Assembly: GCF_003713065.1 (NCBI RefSeq)
Contig: NZ_CP033433.1
Span: 5,109,501 to 5,173,500 of the forward strand
Length of the DNA stretch: 64,000 bases
Reading direction: 5' to 3'
Origin: Cohnella candidum
GTDB taxonomy: Bacteria; Bacillota; Bacilli; Paenibacillales; Paenibacillaceae
In this document: positions 36,137 through 44,558 of the stretch, piece after piece
Layout of the letters: each line of letters begins with the position of its first letter
Numbering within the stretch: the stretch's first letter is position 1
Position numbers and translations under genes: made by a program
Notes under the pieces: generated by a model
The model's database searches: none
Told to the model about the DNA's origin: nothing
The model's input: only the letters and a program-made list of their open reading frames with translations

Positions 36137-37801
36137 GTGTGGAAGGATACGCTGCTGCAAGGCTTGATCGCTTTATTGCCTGTATTCCTTTTTTTAGTAT
36201 GGTATGACCGTCCTAAGCGCACCCGTTACGTTCCTCACTTCATGGCGATCGTTTGTGGAATCGCTTTCCTGTTGAATGCCAAGTTCGCCATCAACATCGA
36301 TGGGGGGCTTTCTTCCGATTTCCGCTATGTCCCGCTCTTGATCGGGTCTTTATACGGAGGAATGGCCGCTGCCGTCATTCTCACGATAGAGTTCCTCCTC
36401 TATAGCGGCACGGAAATTCGAAACTGGTGGGAGTACGTCTATCTGACCGTTTTTCTCCTCGCCGTCCTTGTTCCCATGATTCGCGTTTCGTCCACGTTCC
36501 GCCAAGGCCCTCGCGTCAAACGTTTGAAAATCGTGCTTCTCTTTTTCTCCGCCATGTTCCTTATTTTCTGCGCTTCGTTTCCGGTATGGTACCATGGAGG
36601 ACCGGCAGCCGTCTTGAATAACCATCTCTACGATCTGTCCGTGAACTGGGCGGTATTCCTCTTGGCGTTGATCGCCGGCACGATGTTCATCGAACTCGGA
36701 TTCGAGAGAGTCGGCCTTCAAAACGAACTCCAAGTCATGTCGCGGAATTACCGCGGGGAGGTTCGGCGGCTGCAGCTGTTCATCGACCAGGCGCCGCTCG
36801 CCGTCATGTATGCCGACACCACGGGCATCATCACCCATATCAACGATTTTACCCTCCAAATGATACAACCTACCGTCTCGACCGAAGTGCTGAACCGGCA
36901 CTACCGCGTTTTCGCCCGGCTGATGCAATTCGAATTCCCCTCACCTTTCGACAAGGTGATGCGGGGGGAAGAACGGGTCGTGGAGGTGCTGAAAATCCGG
37001 GGAAGAACGGTCTATACCGTTACGCGCGCGGTGCGGGGGATTCCCGGCCAGTCCTCGGAAGGCATCCTGTTTATCGGGCATGACGTCACCGAGCTTAACC
37101 AATTGAAAGACGAGGTCGGACGAATGGAACGGCTCAGCCTCGTGGGCCAAATGGCGGCGAGCATCACGCACGAAATCCGTAATCCGATGGCCGTGATCCG
37201 CGGATTCGTCCAGTTGCTTAATGAGAGGAGTTCCGACGATCAGCAGTCCTATTTTCGCATCGTCATGGAAGAGTTGGATCGGGCTAACGGCATCATCAAC
37301 GATTTTCTGTCCTTGGCCCAAAACCGCATCGTAGAGAAAGAGACCGGCAATTTGCACGACGTTCTGAACGAACTGGTGCCGCTGATCTCGGCGGATGCCA
37401 ATATGCGCGGACAACTGATCGAGATGCGTCTGTGCGAAGAGGCGAGTCCGCTGGAGATCAACAGCAAGGAAATCAAGCAGCTCGTGCTCAATCTGGCGCG
37501 GAACGCGATGGAGGCGATGTCGGACAAGGGCGTCCTGCGGATCGAGACCTCCGACCGGGAAGACGCCGTCGAGCTTCGCGTCACGGATAACGGCGTCGGG
37601 ATTCCCCAAGAAAAGCTGGAAAGGCTGTTCGAGCCGTTTTTCACGACCAAGACGAACGGAACGGGCCTCGGTTTGGCCCTCTGCTTGAGCATCGTGGAGC
37701 GGCACAACGGAAAAATCCAGGTGGAATCCAAGGTCGGCGAAGGAACGACGTTTATCGTATCGTTTTTCAAACAGTATCGGATGGCGGCGGCAAAAAATTG
37801 A
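36137..37801 (+). CDS. KinB-like sensor histidine kinase (5TM sensor, PAS, HisKA)
   Basis: An orphan kinase of 554 residues. It has five to six N-terminal membrane segments with the 5TM-LYT look (LLIGSLYGGMAAAVILTIEF), a PAS domain at about 200-310 (DQAPLAVMYADTTGIITHIN), HisKA with SITHEIRNPMAVIRGFVQLL, and a HATPase domain (NLARNAMEAM, DNGVGIP, FFTTKTNGTGLGLALC). This layout fits the sporulation kinases feeding Spo0F in Paenibacillus and Bacillus. GTG 36137 follows AGGGGG at 8 bases and gives the start VWKDTLLQ typical of the group. A GTG at 36092 is possible but has no near ribosome site. No adjacent regulator gene, which also fits a phosphorelay role. Confidence 0.87.
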   Translation: MWKDTLLQGLIALLPVFLFLVWYDRPKRTRYVPHFMAIVCGIAFLLNAKFAINIDGGLSSDFRYVPLLIGSLYGGMAAAVILTIEFLLYSGTEIRNWWEYVYLTVFLLAVLVPMIRVSSTFRQGPRVKRLKIVLLFFSAMFLIFCASFPVWYHGGPAAVLNNHLYDLSVNWAVFLLALIAGTMFIELGFERVGLQNELQVMSRNYRGEVRRLQLFIDQAPLAVMYADTTGIITHINDFTLQMIQPTVSTEVLNRHYRVFARLMQFEFPSPFDKVMRGEERVVEVLKIRGRTVYTVTRAVRGIPGQSSEGILFIGHDVTELNQLKDEVGRMERLSLVGQMAASITHEIRNPMAVIRGFVQLLNERSSDDQQSYFRIVMEELDRANGIINDFLSLAQNRIVEKETGNLHDVLNELVPLISADANMRGQLIEMRLCEEASPLEINSKEIKQLVLNLARNAMEAMSDKGVLRIETSDREDAVELRVTDNGVGIPQEKLERLFEPFFTTKTNGTGLGLALCLSIVERHNGKIQVESKVGEGTTFIVSFFKQYRMAAAKN

Positions 37802-37870
37802 TCCGCGGCGGATAATGGCGCGGAGAAGGGCAATAATAAGGGAGAATCAGCCAGTAAGGAGGATCTCGCC

Positions 37871-37996
37871 ATGACCAAACCGCCCCAAGGCCCATCCGTG
37901 ACCGGACGGAAAGGCCGCAACCCGCAACGCGAACGTTCGCCTTTGTCCCCGGGATTCGACAAGAAGCTGGATGGCCCGAACCGTCCTTCTACTTAA
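37871..37996 (+). CDS. Small 41-residue basic protein, unknown
   Basis: An open frame with an excellent ribosome site, AAGGAGG (37857-37863), 7 bases before the ATG. The product is short, Pro/Arg/Lys-rich and has no hydrophobic segment (MTKPPQGPSVTGRKGRNPQR at the start, KLDGPNRPST at the end). I do not recognise the family. Small basic disordered proteins are common in spores, and it sits between a KinB-like kinase and a conserved small protein, but a spore role is only a guess. Confidence 0.65.
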   Translation: MTKPPQGPSVTGRKGRNPQRERSPLSPGFDKKLDGPNRPST

Positions 37997-38020
37997 AGAA
38001 GGAACGGCGACATTCCCGAC

Positions 38021-38470
38021 ATGAACAAGCAACCGTCCGCTTCCTATGAAGGAGTTACTCCCGCACCGGGACGGGACGACTCCTCGCTGGATCCGTTCGA
38101 AATCGAGTTCAAATCGGAATTCCGCGGGAATCGGGGGCCGCAGGAACCGTTCGTCAATGCGCAAGGCGTCGTGATCGGGGACCATGATTATGCGTCGCCC
38201 CAATCCCCGTTGGAGCAATGGAACCGCGACACCGACCCGGCCGTCATGGCGGGAGAGCAATGGGTCCATCCTTACAAGGACATCGGATTCCGGACACGGG
38301 AAAACCGCGATTTATTCGAGAGAGGGATCCGGCCGCAAGCCGGGACGTTCATGCACCCGACCCTCCAGGTGTCCGCCGGGGACGAGCCGGAACTGGACGA
38401 AGGGAAGCAGGAGACCGGATTCTATGATTGGCTCGACTCGGATGACGAATACGTATTGGACGAACCCTGA
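38021..38470 (+). CDS. Conserved small hypothetical protein (possibly DUF3905)
   Basis: A 149-residue acidic soluble protein. The conserved-looking core is DPFEIEFKSEFRGNRGPQEP, VVIGDHDYASPQSPLEQWNR and GEQWVHPYKDIGFRTRENRD; the C-terminus is very acidic (DWLDSDDEYVLDEP). I associate this core with DUF3905 of Bacillales, from memory and not by search. No signal peptide. The nearest purine-rich ribosome site (GAAGGA, 37998-38003) is 17 bases upstream, so translation may be coupled to the small gene ending at 37996. The gene ends inside a terminator stem. Confidence 0.75.
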   Translation: MNKQPSASYEGVTPAPGRDDSSLDPFEIEFKSEFRGNRGPQEPFVNAQGVVIGDHDYASPQSPLEQWNRDTDPAVMAGEQWVHPYKDIGFRTRENRDLFERGIRPQAGTFMHPTLQVSAGDEPELDEGKQETGFYDWLDSDDEYVLDEP

Positions 38471-38490
38471 CGCGCGTCGGGGTTTTCTTT
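38463..38490 (+). terminator. Terminator overlapping the stop codon of the small acidic protein gene
   Basis: AACCCTGAC (38463-38471) pairs with GTCGGGGTT (38476-38484), with one G-U pair, followed by TTCTTT. The TGA stop (38468-38470) lies in the left arm. Confidence 0.75.
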
Positions 38491-38570
38491 CTGTCTGCAC
38501 TCGCGGTATAATGAAAAAAGCGGCATTGCCGATATATTCAAGCGTCCATATGGAAAGCGAGGAGTTTTAC

Positions 38571-39005
38571 ATGTCGATGTCTTTTGAAAGATATATGCTG
38601 GATATGGTTCAGCCGATGAGGGACGAACTGACCCGTCTGGGCATCCAGGAATTGAAAACGCCGGATGACGTCGAGCAGCACCTGCCTGACGCCAAAGGCA
38701 CGACGCTCGTCGTCGTCAACTCCGTCTGCGGCTGCGCGGCCGGCCAAGCGCGCCCGGGCGTCGCCCAAGCGCTGGGCCACGACGTCACGCCGGATCATCT
38801 GTACACGGTATTCGCCGGCCAGGATAAAGAGGCGACCGCCAAAGCGCGCGAATACTTCGCGCCGTATCCTCCTTCCTCTCCGTCGATCGCCTTGCTGAAG
38901 GACGGAGAGCTCGTCCACTTCATCGAGCGCCATCAAATCGAAAACCGAAGCGCAGCGGAGATCGCAGGCGACCTGACCGCCGCATTCGACCGCTATTGCC
39001 GGTAA
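38571..39005 (+). CDS. Bacilliredoxin (BrxA/BrxB family)
   Basis: A 144-residue thiol protein that removes bacillithiol from bacillithiolated proteins during oxidative stress. The diagnostic CGC site is in VVVNSVCGCAAGQARP, followed by YTVFAGQDKEATAKAREYF and PPSSPSIALLKDGELVHFIE. It shares features with both YphP (BrxA) and YqiW (BrxB), so I do not choose between them. ATG 38571 follows GAGGAG (38559-38564) by 6 bases; the frame is open further upstream but has no better start. A TATAAT at 38507-38512 may be its -10 box, without a good -35. Confidence 0.94.
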   Translation: MSMSFERYMLDMVQPMRDELTRLGIQELKTPDDVEQHLPDAKGTTLVVVNSVCGCAAGQARPGVAQALGHDVTPDHLYTVFAGQDKEATAKAREYFAPYPPSSPSIALLKDGELVHFIERHQIENRSAAEIAGDLTAAFDRYCR

Positions 39006-39016
39006 GAAACGCGCAT

Positions 39017-39051
39017 CCCGGGGGTTCGGCAGCCGAACCTCCGGGTTATTT
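39017..39051 (+). terminator. Rho-independent terminator after the bacilliredoxin gene
   Basis: CCCGGGGGTTCGG (39017-39029) pairs with CCGAACCTCCGGG (39033-39045), 13 pairs including one G-U, 3-base loop, tail TTATTT. Confidence 0.85.
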
Positions 39052-39093
39052 GTGTATTTAGGAAGGAATTTACGCGCATTGGAGGAATGGGAC

Positions 39094-39903
39094 ATGAGCC
39101 TGCAGCAGCAAATCATCTCGGAGCTCAAGGTCAAACCGCTCATCGACGTCCAAGAAGAGATTACCCGCAGGGTCGGCTTTCTGAAGGATTACGTTAAGCA
39201 AGCAGGCGCAACAGGCTTGTTGATCGCCATCAGCGGCGGCATCGACAGCGCGGTAGCCGCGGGGCTGTGCAAACGCGCGACGGACGAGCTTAGCCTGGAA
39301 ACCGGCAAAGAGTACATGACGCTCGGCGTGTTCCAACCTTACGGGGAACAAGTGGACATCGGGCACAGCTACGCGGTGGCCGAAGCGTTCAAGCTGACGC
39401 ACACGGCGGAGACGAACATCCAGGAAGCGGTGGACGAAATCGCGCTGGAAACCGAATTCGCCTTCAAATCTCTGAACATGTCCCGCCACGTCAGCCGCGG
39501 AGGCAAAGGCAACATCAAGGCCCGCACCCGCATGGTCGTGCAATACGCGCTCGCGTTCGACCTGAATCTGCTCGTCGTCGGCACGGACCACGCCTCCGAA
39601 GCGTTGACCGGCTTCTTCACCAAATGGGGCGACGGCGCGGTGGACGTCACTCCGCTCAGCAGCCTGAACAAGCGCCAAATCGGGCAGCTCGCGGCAGCGC
39701 TCGGCGTACCCGACTCCGTGATCCACAAAGCTCCGACCGCAGGCTTGTGGGAAGGGCAGACGGACGAAGGGGAACTCGGCGTCTCGTACGAAGCCAACAG
39801 CGATTACCTCGAAGGCAAGGAAGTCGATCCGAAAGCCCGCGAGATCCTGGAGAAGCATTACCTCCGCACGCAGCATAAGCGGCGCCCTATTCCGGGCATT
39901 TGA
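39094..39903 (+). CDS. nadE: Ammonia-dependent NAD synthetase
   Basis: The last step of NAD synthesis: amidation of deamido-NAD with ATP and ammonia. The 269-residue length matches the short NH3-dependent enzymes, with no glutaminase domain. The ATP pyrophosphatase motif ISGGIDSAVAAGL is at about residues 45-58. KARTRMVVQYALAF, VVGTDHASEALTGFFTKWGD and DVTPLSSLNKRQI are conserved. ATG 39094 follows GGAGG (39081-39085) by 8 bases; the in-frame ATG at 39052 lies in the terminator tail region and is rejected. The acpS gene follows 14 bp later. Confidence 0.96.
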   Translation: MSLQQQIISELKVKPLIDVQEEITRRVGFLKDYVKQAGATGLLIAISGGIDSAVAAGLCKRATDELSLETGKEYMTLGVFQPYGEQVDIGHSYAVAEAFKLTHTAETNIQEAVDEIALETEFAFKSLNMSRHVSRGGKGNIKARTRMVVQYALAFDLNLLVVGTDHASEALTGFFTKWGDGAVDVTPLSSLNKRQIGQLAAALGVPDSVIHKAPTAGLWEGQTDEGELGVSYEANSDYLEGKEVDPKAREILEKHYLRTQHKRRPIPGI

Positions 39904-39917
39904 CCCCGGCGAGCGCG

Positions 39918-40310
39918 ATGATCGTCGGAGTCGGCCTGGACGTTGTGGAGTTGAAGCGGATCGAGAGTCTCCTGTCGAAGCCCTCCGGCGAGCGATTCGC
40001 GCAGAGGGTGCTGACGGAGAAGGAGAGGAGCCGGTGGGCGGGACTTCCCGCCCGCCGCGCCCTCGAGTTCATCGCCGGACGTTTCGCGGCCAAGGAGGCG
40101 GTCGTCAAAGCCCTGGGCTGCGGGATCGGTTCGTCGGCGGGGTTTCATGACGTCGAAATCCTTTCGGACGCGGCCGGCAAGCCGGTATGCCGATTGTCCG
40201 AGGCTTGCCGGGAGCGGCTGGATTTGCGGGAAGGAGAGTGGACGATCCATGTGGCGATCACCCACGAAAGAACCCTTGCCGCTTCCACCGCGATCGTCGA
40301 ACGTACGTAA
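39918..40310 (+). CDS. acpS: Holo-[acyl-carrier-protein] synthase
   Basis: Transfers 4'-phosphopantetheine from CoA to acyl carrier protein. At 130 residues it has the standard size. The metal-binding Asp is in MIVGVGLDVVELKRIE and the second motif is GRFAAKEAVVKALGCG, with the Glu/Lys of the active site; VAITHERTLAASTAIVE ends the fold. ATG 39918 gives the canonical N-terminus. An in-frame TTG at 39900 overlaps the nadE stop but adds six atypical residues. The ribosome site is poor, suggesting coupling to nadE. Confidence 0.94.
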   Translation: MIVGVGLDVVELKRIESLLSKPSGERFAQRVLTEKERSRWAGLPARRALEFIAGRFAAKEAVVKALGCGIGSSAGFHDVEILSDAAGKPVCRLSEACRERLDLREGEWTIHVAITHERTLAASTAIVERT

Positions 40311-40355
40311 CGGAATCCGGAGCATTCACATGGCAACAAATAACGGGGAGCCTAC

Positions 40356-41234
40356 ATGACAACGACTTATTTTACCATCCTGATGAAGCACCTGGAGCAA
40401 ATGCAAATCGAAGTCGCCTCCGCATCGGAAACGGAAGTAGGGGCTATATCGGTGAAACCGCGGGATGTGGTCTATGACTGCAACCGCTTTTTGTACGTCC
40501 GGTCGGGCAAAGGCCGCTTGTGGGCGCTTGGCAAGGAGCTGGAGCTGGTGCCCGGCACCCTGTGCATCCTGCTGGCGGGAACGCCCCACCGGGTGGCGGT
40601 GGATCCGGGGGAAGTCCTGAACATCCAATGGTGCCATTTTCACGCGAGCTATGGGGACAGGGACATTTACCGTACGCTGAACCTGCCGATTTCCGTCTGG
40701 GTCGAGAACAAGTCGGCCGTCAGCCAGCTGTTCGACAGGCTGATCCAAGAATTGAAGAAGGACCAGCTCACGTCGAGGCTCCGCGTCAAAGCCATCATGC
40801 TGGAGCTGGTCAGCATGTATTTGGAGGAACTCCCCAAGGGAATCGGCAAGGTTTATCCGACGCAGGAGCTGCAGAAGATCGACACGGTCCTGCAATATAT
40901 CGACGAGCATATGGCGGAAAACATCACGGTAGAGGAATTGGCCCGCCAGGTGTATCTGCATCCGAACTATTTCATCGTGTTCTTCAAGGCCATGCTCGGT
41001 TACTCGCCGATCCAGTACGTCAACCATAGGCGCATGGAAACGGCCAAAGCGTTGCTGCTTCAGCCGGAGTGCAACGTTTCCGACGTCGCCGCCCGCGTCG
41101 GCATGCAGATTTATTACTTCTCGAGGATGTTCAAGGCGCACACCGGCCTCACGCCGAGCCGGTACCGCAAGCAAAGCCTCGGCATCGCCGAATCGGGTAC
41201 GGATGCGGAACCGGGAGCGGGAGCGGAAGAATGA
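40356..41234 (+). CDS. AraC-family transcriptional regulator with cupin sensor
   Basis: A one-component regulator of 292 residues. The N-terminal half is a cupin-like ligand domain (DCNRFLYVRSGKGRLWALGK, GTLCILLAGTPHRVAVDPGE). The C-terminal third has the two AraC helix-turn-helix units (VEELARQVYLHPNYFIVFFK and VSDVAARVGMQIYYFSRMFK). GGGGAG lies just upstream of the ATG. Its stop overlaps the mutY start (ATGA). No sugar gene adjoins it, so its target is not clear. Confidence 0.9.
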   Translation: MTTTYFTILMKHLEQMQIEVASASETEVGAISVKPRDVVYDCNRFLYVRSGKGRLWALGKELELVPGTLCILLAGTPHRVAVDPGEVLNIQWCHFHASYGDRDIYRTLNLPISVWVENKSAVSQLFDRLIQELKKDQLTSRLRVKAIMLELVSMYLEELPKGIGKVYPTQELQKIDTVLQYIDEHMAENITVEELARQVYLHPNYFIVFFKAMLGYSPIQYVNHRRMETAKALLLQPECNVSDVAARVGMQIYYFSRMFKAHTGLTPSRYRKQSLGIAESGTDAEPGAGAEE

Positions 41235-42337
41235 CCCGAGACGATATCAACCGGTTTTTCGGTACGGAGCTGCTCGCCTGGTACCGGCGGGAACGCCGGG
41301 ATCTGCCGTGGCGGAGAAGCCGGGACCCCTATCATATATGGGTATCGGAAATCATGCTGCAGCAAACGAGGGTCGACACGGTCATCCCTTATTTCGAGCG
41401 GTTCATGGCACGCTTCCCGACGGTCGGCAGCTTGGCGGAGGCGCCTGAAGCCGACGTGCTGAAGGCCTGGGAAGGGCTCGGTTATTACTCCCGCGCCCGC
41501 AATCTTCAGGCGGCCGCACGGCAAGTGGCCGAGCTTCACGGCGGCGCCGTGCCGCGCGACAAGGCCGCGGTCTCCGCATTGAAGGGCGTCGGCCCTTATA
41601 CGGCGGGAGCCATTCTCAGCATCGCGTACGACTTGCCTGAGCCCGCTGTGGACGGCAATGTCATGCGGGTGCTGTCGCGCTTCTACAACCTGGACGACGA
41701 CATCGCGAAGCCCTCGGTCCGCGTCGGCATGGAGCGGCTGGCGCAGGAGCTTATTCCCGAAGGAGAAGCGTCCAGCTTCAACCAAGCGCTGATGGAGCTG
41801 GGCGCGCTCGTGTGCACGCCTCGGTCTCCGGGCTGCCTGTCTTGCCCCGTGATGGAGCATTGCGCCGGCAGGCTGGCGGGCCGCGAGCGCGAGCTGCCGG
41901 TGAAGTCGAAAGCCAAGCCGCCGAAACCGGTGCACCGGCTGGCGGTTCTGATCGAAGGCGAGGGGGAATGGGCGGGCCGCGTGCTCGTAAGGAGGCGTCC
42001 TGCGGAAGGGCTTCTTGCCGGCATGTGGGAATTGCCTCACGTGGAAGCACCGAATGAGTCGGTCTGGTCGTCCGGCGACGACGCGCCGGTCTGGCTTGCG
42101 GGGGCGCTGGCCGCCGAAGGGCTGAGCGTCAAAGCGCAGCAGCATGTGGCGAGCGCGGAGCACGTGTTCACGCATCTGCATTGGTTCGTGCGCGTATGGT
42201 CAGCGGAGCTGGCAGGCTCCCCGGAAACGGAAGTTTACCGCTGGATCGACCGGGCGGATTTCGAACGGCTGGCTTGGCCGAAGGTGTTCAAGACGCTGCT
42301 CGGAGCATACTTCTCGCAGGAACGGAATATAGGATAG
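41231..42337 (+). CDS. mutY: A/G-specific adenine DNA glycosylase
   Basis: Removes adenine mispaired with 8-oxoguanine. It has 368 residues. The helix-hairpin-helix region GVGPYTAGAILSIAYDLPEP with the catalytic Asp (PAVDGNVMRVL) is clear. The catalytic Glu is in VSEIMLQQTRVDTVIPYF. The 4Fe-4S ligands follow as CTPRSPGCLSCPVMEHC. The C-terminal NUDIX-like domain (LLAGMWELPHVEA) reads 8-oxoG. ATG 41231 overlaps the stop of the AraC gene; the frame is open upstream, but only from here does the family sequence begin. Confidence 0.96.
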   Translation: MTRDDINRFFGTELLAWYRRERRDLPWRRSRDPYHIWVSEIMLQQTRVDTVIPYFERFMARFPTVGSLAEAPEADVLKAWEGLGYYSRARNLQAAARQVAELHGGAVPRDKAAVSALKGVGPYTAGAILSIAYDLPEPAVDGNVMRVLSRFYNLDDDIAKPSVRVGMERLAQELIPEGEASSFNQALMELGALVCTPRSPGCLSCPVMEHCAGRLAGRERELPVKSKAKPPKPVHRLAVLIEGEGEWAGRVLVRRRPAEGLLAGMWELPHVEAPNESVWSSGDDAPVWLAGALAAEGLSVKAQQHVASAEHVFTHLHWFVRVWSAELAGSPETEVYRWIDRADFERLAWPKVFKTLLGAYFSQERNIG

Positions 42338-42363
42338 CTAAGCCGCGATGTCCGGGGTTCGAC

Positions 42364-42388
42364 CCACGGGTATCGTGGTTTTTTGTTT
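42364..42388 (+). terminator. Terminator of mutY
   Basis: CCACG (42364-42368) pairs with CGTGG (42374-42378), 5-base loop, followed by TTTTTTGTTTT. Confidence 0.7.
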
Positions 42389-42400
42389 TGTCCGCAATGG

Positions 42401-42433
42401 AAAAACGCTCCCTCCCAAGCGGGAGAGAGCGTT
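42401..42433 (-). terminator. Terminator of sodA (minus strand)
   Basis: AACGCTCCCTCCC (42404-42416) pairs with GGGAGAGAGCGTT (42421-42433) with one mismatch. Read on the minus strand, the stem is followed by a T run (A residues at 42401-42405). Confidence 0.85.
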
Positions 42434-42446
42434 CGTCTGCAGCTGC

Positions 42447-43058
42447 TTATTTCGAAGCTTCGTACAGTTGGCCGACTTTGTTCCAGTCGACGATGTTCCA
42501 GAACGCCGCGATGTAGTCCGGGCGCTTGTTTTGGTATTTCAGGTAGTAAGCGTGCTCCCATACGTCCAGGCCCAGGATCGGCTTGTCGCCTTCCATGATC
42601 GGGCTGTCTTGGTTCGGCAGGCTGTATACTTTCAGCTTGCCGTCTTTGCCCACGGCGAGCCATGCCCAGCCGGAGCCGAAACGGGTCGTCGCGGCAGCCG
42701 CGAACGATTCCTTGAACTTCTCGAAGCCGCCGAGCTCGCTGTCGATGGCTTGAGCCAGCGCGCCGGACGGAGCGCCGCCGCCGTTCGGGGAGATCGTCAC
42801 CCAGAACAGGGAGTGGTTGGCATGTCCGCCGCCGTTGTTGCGAACGGCCGTGCGGATGTTTTCCGGAACGGCATTCAGGTCGGCGATCAGGTCTTCGACC
42901 GTTTTGCCGGCCAGCTCGGGAGCGGATTCCAGCGCTTTGTTCAGGTTCGTCACGTACGTGTTGTGATGGCGGCCGTGATGGATTTCCATCGTCGTCGCGT
43001 CGATGTTCGGCTCCAGCGCGTCCTTCGCGTAGGGCAGTTCGGGCAGTTGGTGTGCCAT
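42447..43058 (-). CDS. sodA: Superoxide dismutase (Mn/Fe family)
   Basis: Converts superoxide to peroxide and oxygen; 203 residues, standard for cytoplasmic Mn-SOD. Metal ligands: first His in [17 protein letters not shown], second in [10 protein letters not shown], and the Asp and last His in [23 protein letters not shown] 43058 follows CAGGAGGT; a GTG at 43085 adds nine residues without support. It has its own promoter and terminator. A second, extended SOD is at 54453-55580. Confidence 0.97.
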   Translation of the reverse strand: MAHQLPELPYAKDALEPNIDATTMEIHHGRHHNTYVTNLNKALESAPELAGKTVEDLIADLNAVPENIRTAVRNNGGGHANHSLFWVTISPNGGGAPSGALAQAIDSELGGFEKFKESFAAAATTRFGSGWAWLAVGKDGKLKVYSLPNQDSPIMEGDKPILGLDVWEHAYYLKYQNKRPDYIAAFWNIVDWNKVGQLYEASK

Positions 43059-43103
43059 GTGAAATACCTCCTGATTGGGTGTCATATGTAACTCACGTTT
43101 ATT

Positions 43104-43132
43104 ATTATCCTAAATTTGCCGGAGTAAATCAA
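43104..43132 (-). promoter_or_regulatory. sodA promoter (minus strand)
   Basis: On the minus strand, TTGATT (43127-43132) and GATAAT (43104-43109) are separated by 17 bp, about 45 bp upstream of the sodA start. Confidence 0.7.
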
Positions 43133-43394
43133 CACGGATGTTTGAAAAGTCGAAAACCCGGGTAAATAACTCAAATACGCGCAAAAAAAGACATCCTTCG
43201 TCCGATTCCCCCATTTTTATACGTAAATTTATAGTTATCATCCGATATAAAGCGTTTTCATAAGGATTTCTCTGGCTTTCCCAAAATTAATTTATGTTTT
43301 TTTCACAAAAGGGAATGAAAAATTCATATTATTGTCGTAATATTAATAGTGCGTTAAATGGACGTAAATCTTTTGCCCGGGGAGATTGTGCAAC
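43133..43394. other. AT-rich intergenic region between sodA and the GNAT gene
   Basis: This non-coding stretch is markedly AT-rich with A and T runs. It holds a cre-like ATAAAGCGTTTTCA (43247-43260, 12 of 14 matches) and a possible GNAT promoter, TTGTCG (43332-43337) and TAAATG (43355-43360), 17 bp apart. I see no RNA gene or riboswitch fold here. Confidence 0.45.
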
Positions 43395-43817
43395 ATGCAG
43401 ATCCGTTCTTTCCAACTTTCGGACTACCGGTCCGTTGCCGAGCTTCTTAAGGAAGTGCTGTCGGAAGAGTGCTGCGAGGAGACGATGGGCGCGTTCGCGC
43501 GGCAGCTGTCGTGGGACAGCGAGCTGGTGCTTGTCGCTTCGATCGATGACGTCATCGCAGGGGTTTTGATCGGCACGATCGATCAGCAGAAGGGTTACGT
43601 TTACCGCATCGCGGTTCATAAGGAATATCAGCGCCAAGGCGTCGGGAAGGCTCTTGTATCGGCGATGAACGCCCGGTTCCGCCAGCGCAATGTTTTGAAA
43701 GTACTTATCGCAGGGGACAAGCACAACGAGGTGCTTCGACCGTTCTACGAAGCGCTCGGTCTCGCGCCGGTCGATTTCGCCAGACCGTCCCGGCCGCTTG
43801 CTATCGTAGCAGGCTGA
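43395..43817 (+). CDS. GNAT-family N-acetyltransferase
   Basis: A 140-residue acetyltransferase. The acetyl-CoA binding motif is YVYRIAVHKEYQRQGVGKAL (motif A), preceded by the strand LVLVASIDDVIAGVLIGTID. ATG 43395 follows GGGGAG (43379-43384) by 10 bases; TTG 43386 is closer to the site but less likely. Substrate unknown. It is a single gene ending at a long hairpin terminator. Confidence 0.88.
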   Translation: MQIRSFQLSDYRSVAELLKEVLSEECCEETMGAFARQLSWDSELVLVASIDDVIAGVLIGTIDQQKGYVYRIAVHKEYQRQGVGKALVSAMNARFRQRNVLKVLIAGDKHNEVLRPFYEALGLAPVDFARPSRPLAIVAG

Positions 43818-43855
43818 TTTTATGGAGATATAGGCCTTACCTATTCGCTCTTTTG

Positions 43856-43905
43856 AAAGCATATCCGTTACGCCATTGCATTTGGCGGGGGGATATGCTT
43901 TTCTT
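43856..43905 (+). terminator. Terminator of the GNAT gene
   Basis: AAAGCATATCC (43856-43866) pairs perfectly with GGATATGCTTT (43891-43901). An inner CGCCA/TGGCG stem lies in the loop, and TC(TT) residues follow. Confidence 0.75.
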
Positions 43906-43976
43906 AAATTAATCCGCCAATCCGGAGGATAGGCGAAGCGGTTACTTGCGATCACGGGATGCTGCGGAGGGCAGGC

Positions 43977-44558
43977 ATGGCAGAAAGCGAAAGAATCTCA
44001 ACGACATATCGCCGCGGCATTATCAAAAGCTTCAAACATGACGGCTCCTTGCATCGGATGTGGCTGGAGAATTGGATCGTGCCTGCCGAATTGCTTCAAC
44101 CGGAGCACGCCGAAGCCGGCGTGCAGGTGCTGCTGAACGAGCGCACGCTGATCCGGGAAGCGGACGGCAAGGAGTGGATCAGCCGGGTGCCCGCCGCCGC
44201 GTTTTTCCTTCCGGGAGAATGGTTTAACGTGGTGGCGCTGCTGGAAGACCGGGGTATCCGCTACTATTGCAACGTCGCCTCTCCTTTTTACCAATATCAC
44301 GACGTATGGACGTACATCGACTACGATTTGGACATCGTGAAGCTTCCGGACGGCACGGTGATGGAGTTGGACCGCGACGAATTCAACCGCCATCGGCTCG
44401 AGTACCGCTATGACGCCGAAGTGCTCGCCCGCATCGACGACGGGCTCGCAAGGCTGAAGGAGCGGTTGGAGTGCCGGTCCGTCCCGTTTGGGGACGAGCA
44501 GGTCCGCCGTTATTACGAAGAGTGGAAAAAAACGCAGAGGAGACCAGATCGGCCATGA
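43977..44558 (+). CDS. DUF402-family protein (nucleoside tri-/diphosphatase type)
   Basis: A 193-residue soluble protein of the DUF402 family, whose characterised Staphylococcus member (Ntdp) hydrolyses nucleoside tri- and diphosphates. Visible core: IKSFKHDGSLHRMWLENWIV, FLPGEWFNVVALLED, YYCNVASPFYQYHDVWTYID, and YDLDIVKLPDGTVMELDRDE with the acidic metal-binding cluster. ATG 43977 follows GGAGGG with a short 4-base gap. Its stop overlaps the lepB start (ATGA). Confidence 0.88.
   Translation: MAESERISTTYRRGIIKSFKHDGSLHRMWLENWIVPAELLQPEHAEAGVQVLLNERTLIREADGKEWISRVPAAAFFLPGEWFNVVALLEDRGIRYYCNVASPFYQYHDVWTYIDYDLDIVKLPDGTVMELDRDEFNRHRLEYRYDAEVLARIDDGLARLKERLECRSVPFGDEQVRRYYEEWKKTQRRPDRP

Noticed and set aside
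43133..43394. Small RNA gene in the AT-rich gap after sodA
   Set aside because: A promoter-like pair exists, but there is no terminator hairpin before the GNAT gene, so it reads as that gene's leader.
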